DNA of 46,588 bases. It comes from Actinomycetes bacterium (GTDB lineage: Bacteria > Actinomycetota > Actinomycetes > Propionibacteriales > Propionibacteriaceae). How positions within the stretch are numbered: position 1 is the stretch's first letter; each line of letters begins with the position of its first letter. Below are positions 41,983 through 46,588 of this stretch, in pieces. The stretch covers positions 1 through 46,588 of the forward strand of contig JAEZVO010000011.1 in assembly GCA_023443125.1 (NCBI GenBank). The letters run 5' to 3'. The translations under genes were made by a program, and so were the position numbers. The notes beneath the pieces are model-generated. The model worked only from the letters and a program-made list of their open reading frames with translations, was not told the origin of the DNA and did no database searches.

Positions 41983-41988
41983 TAAGCT
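41983..41988 (+). promoter_or_regulatory. -10 box TAAGCT, leaderless metF transcript
   Basis: TAAGCT is followed by exactly 7 nt and the ATG at 41996, with a pyrimidine-rich TTCCTCC in place of a ribosome binding site. Confidence 0.45.
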
Positions 41989-41995
41989 TTCCTCC

Positions 41996-42952
41996 ATGCC
42001 CGAACGCTCTGCGAACACCGTTGCGGACCTGCTCGCCCACCGAACCCGTCCGCTGCGCTCCTTCGAGTTCTTCCCCCCTCGTGACGACGCCGAGATTCCC
42101 GCGCTGTTGAAAACCGTCGAACGTCTCGCGCCCCTGGGGCCGGATTTCGTGTCCGTCACGTACGGGGCCGACGGGTCGCGCAGAGACCGCTCCATGCTCG
42201 CCGCCCAGGAGATTGCAAAGATCGGCAATCCGCTGACGGTGGGGCACCTCACGTGCGTCGATCAGTCGAAGGCCGAGGTGGCGCACACGCTGCAGCTGTA
42301 TCGCGACGCCGGCGTGCATGACATTCTCGCGATTCGCGGCGACATGCCTGGGGGAGGGCAGTGGGAGGCCCACCCCGACGGGCTGCGCAACGCCACGGAG
42401 CTCGTACGATTCATCAAAAACGAGGGCGACTTCTGCGTCGGCGTGGCGGCGTTCGTCAGCCCTCATCCGGAGACCAACGACGCCGAACTCGACGCGCAGA
42501 TCCTGCTGGAGAAGCAAGAAGCCGGCGCGGAGTACGCCATCACGCAACTGTTCTTCGACACCGACGACTACTTCGCGATGGTGGAGCGCACCCGCGCATT
42601 GGGCGGCACCATCCCGATCATCGCCGGGCTCATGCCACTCACCCGCATCACGCAGATTGAGCGCTTCGAGCACCTCTCAGGCCAACCGCTGCCGCCCGCG
42701 TTCGTGCAACGCCTCCGCCAGGCAGACCCGGACGACGTGCGCAGTCTCGGGCTGGGGCACGCCGTCGAAATGTGTCACACGCTCATCGACGGTGGGGCAG
42801 CCGGCCTGCAGTTCTTCACCCAGAACCGGGCCATGGCCACCAGTGAGGTGTGGAACCAGGTGCTGCATCGCACAACCAGTCACGATGGATACACGACCCC
42901 AGTGCGGGGGACTGCCGAAGGTTTGGTTGACTCCAGACCGCATGATTCCTGA
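41996..42952 (+). CDS. metF: 5,10-methylenetetrahydrofolate reductase, C-terminus altered by an IS end
   Basis: This encodes 318 aa, a flavin-dependent TIM-barrel reductase that makes 5-methyl-THF for methionine synthesis. Motifs are RSFEFFPPRDD near 19-29, FVSVTYGADGS near 50-60, LAIRGDMPGGG, YAITQLFFDTDDYF and AGLMPLTR. Family proteins end soon after the segment equivalent to MATSEVWNQVL. Here the frame continues through about 27 more codons, the last 15 of which are the terminus of the IS3-like element from 42909. The stop codon is IS-derived. Because the barrel is complete, the enzyme is probably functional. Confidence 0.9.
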   Translation: MPERSANTVADLLAHRTRPLRSFEFFPPRDDAEIPALLKTVERLAPLGPDFVSVTYGADGSRRDRSMLAAQEIAKIGNPLTVGHLTCVDQSKAEVAHTLQLYRDAGVHDILAIRGDMPGGGQWEAHPDGLRNATELVRFIKNEGDFCVGVAAFVSPHPETNDAELDAQILLEKQEAGAEYAITQLFFDTDDYFAMVERTRALGGTIPIIAGLMPLTRITQIERFEHLSGQPLPPAFVQRLRQADPDDVRSLGLGHAVEMCHTLIDGGAAGLQFFTQNRAMATSEVWNQVLHRTTSHDGYTTPVRGTAEGLVDSRPHDS

Positions 42953-43018
42953 GAGGGCGGTCGGGACTGCCGAGGGTTTGGTTGGCTCTAAGACCGCGTG
43001 ATTTCTGAGAGGGTGTCG
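42909..43018. repeat. Two tandem copies of an IS3-type left terminus
   Basis: Copies at 42909-42963 and 42964-43018 are offset by 55 bp and clearly similar. Both begin GGACTGCCGA and contain GGTTTGGTTG, GACCGC, TGATT and CTGAGAGGG. The first copy matches the right end at 44222-44249 better than the second (GAAGGTTTGGTTGA). Confidence 0.75.
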
Positions 43019-43037
43019 TGCTGGAAGGATGGCAATC

Positions 43038-43331
43038 ATGTCGAAGATCATCTACTGCGACGAGTTCAAGCGCGATGCGGTCGTGTTGGTCGCCTCGGGC
43101 GTCCCGCACAAGTAGGTCGTCAAGGTCCTCGGTATCGCGAAGACTACGCTGCAGGTGTGGATCCGTGAGGCGAGGTGCAAGTCCCACGCGATGATCCCGA
43201 CCACGGACCCCGAGGCTGGCAAGGACATGTCCCAGGCGCTGCGCGGGATCCGTGAGCTGGAGATGGAAAACGAGGTGCTGCCTCGCGTGGTGGCGTGCCT
43301 GTTGCAGGCTCACATCATGCCCCCAACATGA
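43038..43331 (+). pseudogene. IS3-family transposase OrfA, interrupted by amber stop
   Basis: The frame reads MSKIIYCDEFKRDAVVLV, then a TAG at 43113-43115 where relatives have Gln (PHK-Q-VVKVLG). It continues in frame through TTLQVWIREAR and the leucine-zipper-like RELEMENEVLP to a TGA at 43331. The HTH of OrfA is thus split after 25 codons. OrfA would bind the IS ends. The mutation, plus decay in OrfB, makes the element inactive unless the amber codon is suppressed. Confidence 0.8.
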
Positions 43332-44217
43332 TCTGCCCGCTGGTGAGGGAGATGGCTGTGGTCGGTGTCCCGGTGAGGGTGCTGGTCGTGGTCGCGTGCC
43401 GGGTGTTGGGATTGTCCAAACAGGTCTACTACAAGTGGCTAAGACAACCCGTGTCAGTCCGTGAGGTCGAGGATGGCGAGTTGATTGCCGTGCTGGGCGA
43501 ACTTTCACGCCGATGATCCAGAAGGCGGCTACCGGGTGTGTGGGCCGATGACATTGCCGAGCTGGGTTAGACGGGTCTTGGAGTGCAGAGTGTGGCGGGG
43601 GTGCCGGGTCGCTGGTATCCAATCAGCCATTGCCAAGCGCAAATCCCGCTACAAGAAAGCCGACGCACCGCTCCACGATGACCTGGTGCAGCGTCAGTGC
43701 ACCGTTGAGGGGCCCAATGCGTTGTGGCTCACCGACATCACCGAGCACCGCGCCCGCGAAGGGGAAGGTGTATCTGTGCGTGATGAAGGATGTGTTCTTC
43801 AACCGGATCGTGGGTGACTTCATCGACACCAAGATGAAAGCCCGGATCGTCGTCAATGCACTCGAGATGGCCGTGACTCACCAAGGGCAGCCCGCCGGGG
43901 TGATCGTGCACTCGGAGCGCGGGCCCCAATGCAGGTCGAGGAAATTTTGCAAGGCCCTCAAACGCTACGAGCTGCGCGGCTCGATGGGCAGACTCGGGGC
44001 GTGTGGTGACAACGCCGCGATGGAGTCGTTCTTCGCGCTACTGCACAAGAACGTCCTCGACCGTCGATCCTGGGGCACACGAGAGGAACTGCGCCTGGCC
44101 ATCGTGTCCTGGATCGAGGGCAAGTACCACCGCAAACGCCGTCAACACCGACTCGGGAAACTCACCCCCATCGAGTACGAACTCATCATGAACCCAGCCA
44201 CTACACTAGCGGCATAA
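43328..44217 (+). pseudogene. IS3-family transposase OrfB (DDE integrase), frameshifted
   Basis: Three frames must be joined. First is 43328-about 43500, with the HTH-like LGLSKQVYYKWLRQ. Then comes a frame holding DDPEGGYRV, KSRYKKADAPLHDDLV and NALWLTDITEH to about 43770. The last frame runs from VYLCVMKDVF to the stop at 44217. The first Asp (LTDIT) and the Glu (NAAMESFF) of the DDE triad are present, but the middle motif is HSERG, where active enzymes have HSDRG. The frameshifts and the D-to-E change show decay. Confidence 0.85.
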
Positions 44218-44250
44218 ACCCGGAGATCAACCAAACCTTCAGCGGACCCA

Positions 44251-44317
44251 AGACACGACACAGGCTGCGTTGATCAATGCGGTCTCTGACACTCTGGGAA
44301 AGCAGGCTCAATCATGA
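44251..44317 (+). pseudogene. 3' tail of an unidentified phage-like gene
   Basis: Directly after the IS right end, an open frame reads DTTQAALINAVSDTLGKQ and three more residues to a TGA at 44315-44317. This stop overlaps the next gene's ATG as ATGA, an arrangement typical of a phage operon. The body of the gene has been removed by the IS junction. The fragment is too short to name. Confidence 0.45.
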
Positions 44318-44778
44318 ACGACCACCCCATCTGGGACTACTTCGACTACCGCAAAGCCGCCATCGGCGTCCTCCAGGACTACGCAACCCAAGCCGTCATT
44401 CTCCAGCAAGGCGACGGGTACGCCGACGAACTCAAAGCCTCACTGACCTCAATCGGCACACCCCGATTCGACGGCCTGCCACGGGGCAACAACCCGCACG
44501 CCGGTGAAGCGAGAGTCTGCTCGATCCTCGACAACCTCGACGCGCTCAAAGCCCGCAACCTCAAAGCGCAGGCCTACATAGATTGGTTCAACCCGGCCTG
44601 GGAAAGCCTCAGCGACGATGACCGGCTAGTCCTCGAGATCTTCTTCCTCGACGACCTCTCCGCCGAGGACGCCGCCGTCAAAGTTGCCGAACACTTCTAC
44701 GTCGAACGCAAGACTGCCTTCGCCAAGAAGCAGCGCGCCCTTGCCCGCTTCGCGCGTCTCTTGTTCGGCAGAGACTGA
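44314..44778 (+). CDS. Phage-type transcriptional regulator with sigma-region-4-like HTH
   Basis: This encodes 154 aa, starting MNDHPIWDYFDYRKAAIG. The N-terminal helical half contains YATQAVILQQGDGYADEL, and the C-terminal part (about 95-150) reads WESLSDDDRLVLEIFFLDD and VERKTAFAKKQRALARFARL. That resembles the region-4-like fold of ArpU/RinA-type phage late regulators and related small sigma-like proteins. The assignment rests on pattern only. It is followed by a strong hairpin (44864-44902) and then the HNH gene, the order seen before packaging genes in many actinophages. Confidence 0.55.
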   Translation: MNDHPIWDYFDYRKAAIGVLQDYATQAVILQQGDGYADELKASLTSIGTPRFDGLPRGNNPHAGEARVCSILDNLDALKARNLKAQAYIDWFNPAWESLSDDDRLVLEIFFLDDLSAEDAAVKVAEHFYVERKTAFAKKQRALARFARLLFGRD

Positions 44779-44863
44779 CCATTGGCGCGCATGAGTGTCG
44801 CGAAGAGGGGATGACTTTCAGGGTGTGCCTGTCGCATGCTGTAAGTGGTTGAAAAGTAGGTCC

Positions 44864-44902
44864 CGACCCCCAGACGCATCCCCGCGATCCGTCTGGGGGT
44901 CG
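44864..44902 (+). terminator. Strong hairpin between phage regulator and HNH gene
   Basis: CGACCCCCAGACG (44864-44876) and CGTCTGGGGGTCG (44890-44902) form a perfect 13 bp stem with a 13 nt loop. Only a short TTG follows, so it could be a terminator or an RNA-processing or packaging-associated structure. Confidence 0.6.
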
Positions 44903-44932
44903 TTGCCATGAGCGACAAGGATGGTGAGCCTG

Positions 44933-45319
44933 GTGCCGATCAAACCCAAGCGCCCGTGCTCCCAGCCTGGGTGTCCCGAGTTGACTGACGCCAGGTTCTG
45001 CTCCGAGCATGCTCGCGCCGAGGACACTCGCTACCGCAAGTATTAGCGCGAGCCGAAGATCAACGCTCGCTACGACCACAGGTGGCGAAAGATCCGCGCG
45101 GCCTACGTCGAAGCCCACCCGCTGGGCGAGGACTGCCTGACCCGTGGCCGGTACGCGCCGGTCGCCGAGGCCCACCACGTGATCCCGCTCGAACACGGCG
45201 GCACCCACGACGAGTCGAACCTTCGCAGCCTGTGCAAGCCGTGCCACTCGCGCCAGTCCGCGCTCGATGGCGACCAGTGGAAGCAGCAGCCTCGGGTGTT
45301 CACCTCAGGTGCGTATTGA
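44933..45319 (+). pseudogene. Phage-type HNH endonuclease, broken by an amber codon
   Basis: From GTG 44933 (ribosome binding site AAGGATGG) the frame encodes PIKPKRPCSQPGCPELT and ARAEDTRYRKY, then TAG at 45044-45046 where relatives have Gln. It continues open through HRWRKIRAAYVEAHP, a VAEAHHVIPLEHGG HNH core, SNLRSLCKPCHSRQ and a TGA at 45319. One zinc Cys is also lost, because the usual C-x-x-C pair reads GEDC. HNH nucleases of this kind sit beside the terminase and assist phage packaging. No terminase gene is seen, because the region is cut short. Confidence 0.75.
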
Positions 45320-45330
45320 ACGGGGTTGGC

Positions 45331-45783
45331 TCACCGTGTGGGAGACGGCGTTGACGAGGGGGATGCATCGTATTCGCTGGCATTGGCTAGCTCGGGAGCC
45401 TTCACATCCTTGAGCATGTCACGGTACCTGTCACGATCCTTGCAGGCTGTCGTCAGATATTTGATCACAAGGGAGCCGCTGTCAGTTTGGGTCCACTGAT
45501 AGATCTCGTCGAAGTTCGATTCTTGGGCCTGTTTGCAGTAGTTTCGCGCAGTGGTGATGTGGTCGTCACGGTGCTCGTTCATCCAAGGGTTCTTATCAAG
45601 CAGCTCTTGTTCAAACACGGTTACAGCCGAAGCAGTGTCGGCGTCCGTGACCGACGGCGACTCGGGCGATCCCCCTGATGGGGACGACTCCACTGATGGA
45701 ATCGATCCTTGTGTGCAGGCCGCAAGAACCATCGCCATGAGTAGCGAGGCCACCCACGATCCCGCTCGGACAGTAACACGCAT
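45331..45783 (-). CDS. Putative lipoprotein, function unknown
   Basis: This encodes 150 aa with a lipoprotein signal ending VLAAC at about Cys23. A Ser/Pro/Gly-rich linker (about 24-50) and a helical domain follow. The domain has two cysteines (ARNYCKQAQ, LTTACKDRD), which could form a disulfide outside the membrane. The tail is again Ser/Pro-rich. There is no ribosome binding site; TAAATT lies 7 nt upstream of ATG 45783, so the transcript may be leaderless. It lies opposite to the phage genes and could be a lysogenic-conversion (moron) gene or resident chromosomal DNA. Confidence 0.7.
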   Translation of the reverse strand: MRVTVRAGSWVASLLMAMVLAACTQGSIPSVESSPSGGSPESPSVTDADTASAVTVFEQELLDKNPWMNEHRDDHITTARNYCKQAQESNFDEIYQWTQTDSGSLVIKYLTTACKDRDRYRDMLKDVKAPELANASEYDASPSSTPSPTR

Positions 45784-45790
45784 GCGGTGA

Positions 45791-45796
45791 AATTTA
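45791..45796 (-). promoter_or_regulatory. -10 box TAAATT, leaderless lipoprotein transcript
   Basis: On the minus strand TAAATT is followed by exactly 7 nt (TCACCGC) and the ATG at 45783. No ribosome binding site is present. Confidence 0.4.
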
Positions 45797-46062
45797 GCAC
45801 GGCATCATCCAGCCCTCGAGTGGGCATCCCTGCAATCCGCGCGGCAAATCACAGCTCTCTGATTGAGATCTCTCACATACGTGCGTTGCGCGCTGGTGCT
45901 TAGTGCAGCCACGGCTTCCGCAATGCGCGCGATTTGCCAATACCAGCTTTGTAGCAAAAAAAGTTCCAGGCCACCGAGCCTCACCCCAGACGAGGAATAC
46001 ACGCGAGTTGGAGATCTCGGGCAACTCTGCCTGATAAGTAAATAAAATAGAGAGGATAATCG
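45797..46062. other. AT-richer intergenic stretch, no supported gene
   Basis: This stretch has visibly lower GC than the rest of the window. The open frames on the minus strand here lack ribosome binding sites and plausible composition. The last 25 bases (AATAAAATAGAGAGGATAAT) hold the AGAGGA ribosome binding site of the amidase and possible -10-like AT-rich boxes. Confidence 0.4.
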
Positions 46063-46588
46063 ATGAGAATCGTTCCACATACTCAATGGTGTTGGGGAAA
46101 AGCTGCCAGCGGCAGCTCCGTCGCGCCTTCAAAGAGAACCGCTTTCTGCATCCATTACGACGGAGGCGTCCCCACCACCGCTAATGGCCTAGACGCGGTG
46201 CGGAAAACCTACAAATACCACACTTGCTCCAATGGCTGGCAAGACATCGGCTACAACTTCCTCATTACACAAGATGGGCAAATCTTCGAAGGTCGTGGCT
46301 GGGACAAGCTGGGCGCACATGCCGGACCAACGGGCAACGCTCCATCCATCGGGGTCCAGATCCACATCGGCGGTAATCAGCGTCCCAGCTATCTAGCTCA
46401 ACAGGCAGTGAAGTGGCTTTATAAGGAAGCCAACGCACGTTTTGGTCGAACGCTCCAAGTTAAGGGGCTCTTCACAAACCAGGGTGTAGGTAGCGCTGTT
46501 GGGGTTTGCGGCGTGGCGGCTGGCTGGAGGGGTCGAGGCCCTCCGAAGATGAAGGTTCCTACACGCCTCATCTGGAAGACCTCGACGT
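46063..46588 (+). CDS. Phage N-acetylmuramoyl-L-alanine amidase (endolysin), interrupted and partial
   Basis: The frame starts at ATG 46063 with GAGAGGA upstream and is open to the window end. Residues about 22-134 form an Amidase_2/PGRP domain: FCIHYDGG with the first zinc His31, SNGWQDIGYNFLI, GQIFEGRGWDKLGAHAG and PSIGVQIHIGG. It would cut the bond between MurNAc and the L-Ala stem during phage lysis. Family members then have VKG-HRD and a Cys-Pro-Gly block with the other zinc ligands. Here VKG is followed by unrelated sequence from 46466, so both ligands are missing. The gene is probably interrupted by an insertion sequence. No signal peptide is present, as usual for endolysins. Confidence 0.75.
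   Translation, partial: MRIVPHTQWCWGKAASGSSVAPSKRTAFCIHYDGGVPTTANGLDAVRKTYKYHTCSNGWQDIGYNFLITQDGQIFEGRGWDKLGAHAGPTGNAPSIGVQIHIGGNQRPSYLAQQAVKWLYKEANARFGRTLQVKGLFTNQGVGSAVGVCGVAAGWRGRGPPKMKVPTRLIWKTST
46466..46588. mobile_element. Probable left end of an ISL3-family insertion sequence
   Basis: GGCTCTTCACAAACCAG begins at 46466, exactly where the amidase loses homology. GGCTCTTC is the typical start of ISL3-family terminal repeats in actinobacteria. An imperfect stem from CGAGG (46524 region) to CCTCG near the window end follows. No transposase start is visible before the window stops. Confidence 0.45.

Larger units (their letters stand above)
42964..44249 (+). mobile_element. Decayed IS3-family insertion sequence
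   Basis: The element is about 1.3 kb, bounded by related ends. The left side carries GCCGA(A/G)GGTTTGGTTG, once or twice. The right end reads, in reverse, CCGCTGAAGGTTTGGTTGATC (44222-44249). It contains remnants of orfA and orfB with an amber codon and at least two frameshifts. No target-site duplication is visible, because metF DNA lies to the left and phage-like DNA to the right. This suggests recombination after insertion. Confidence 0.8.

Noticed and set aside
45082..45354. 90-codon plus-strand frame inside the HNH region
   Set aside because: It is an alternative frame. The HNH motif lies in the other frame, and this one gives Arg/Pro-rich filler.
45794..46132. 112-codon minus-strand frame across the amidase start
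   Set aside because: It has no ribosome binding site, odd composition, and overlaps the well-supported amidase start and the lipoprotein promoter.

Overview
This 46.6 kb GC-rich window comes from an actinobacterium. The evidence is a mycothiol-era respiratory layout (qcrCAB-ctaE with ctaC-ctaD-ctaF), a PASTA-domain Ser/Thr kinase, GuaB1, class II DAHP synthase, a PspA/PspAA pair, frequent GTG starts, and several genes that look leaderless. The pyrophosphate-centred carbon metabolism (pyruvate phosphate dikinase, its regulator, membrane pyrophosphatase) and the decayed IS3 element point towards Propionibacteriaceae. That family assignment is an inference. No rRNA, tRNA or CRISPR array was seen.

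Layout. 1-7113: 5' end of sucB, a small conserved protein and a sugar isomerase of the AGE family, leucyl aminopeptidase, small membrane and hypothetical genes, a DUF3043-like membrane protein divergent from a pspA-pspAA-glycerate-kinase-like operon, and an ErpA/HesB-type Fe-S carrier. 7159-17237: the aerobic respiratory chain, with ctaC-ctaD-ctaF on the plus strand, guaB1 and then ctaE-qcrC-qcrA-qcrB on the minus strand, and the assembly factor ctaG. 17230-28205: a receiver-like protein and trpD, a prepilin peptidase, a sunset-domain protein, a cyclophilin, a DEDD exonuclease/GIY-YIG fusion, an NlpC/P60 hydrolase, an operon of acyltransferase, histidine kinase and response regulator, and DAHP synthase. 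28215-42952: a membrane-anchored DUF3137-like protein, a PASTA kinase, the pyrophosphate module (hppA, divergent from the PPDK regulatory protein and ppdK), a CtpE-like P-type ATPase, polyprenyl diphosphate synthase and metF.

42909-46588 is accessory DNA. A decayed IS3-family element follows the metF reading frame directly and supplies its last codons. Beyond it lie phage-like genes: a short gene tail, a sigma-region-4-like late regulator, an HNH endonuclease broken by an amber codon, a lipoprotein, and the N-terminal part of a phage amidase. The amidase loses homology at a GGCTCTTC motif that resembles an ISL3-family terminus, and the window ends inside that element.

How the genes work together. 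Qcr and Cta proteins form the bc1-aa3 branch and its copper/heme assembly factor. HppA and PPDK both use PPi, one to pump protons and the other interconverting pyruvate and PEP, and the regulatory protein between them switches PPDK by phosphorylation. At least six genes carry a TANNNT box exactly 6-7 nt upstream of the start codon with no Shine-Dalgarno sequence, so leaderless transcription seems to be a regular device here. I found no convincing wholly new defence or biosynthetic system. The most unusual items are the divergent HppA with a lipoprotein-type N-terminus, the degenerate glycerate-kinase-like protein tied to pspA, a dyad in front of ctaC, and the IS-mediated junction between chromosome and prophage remnant.
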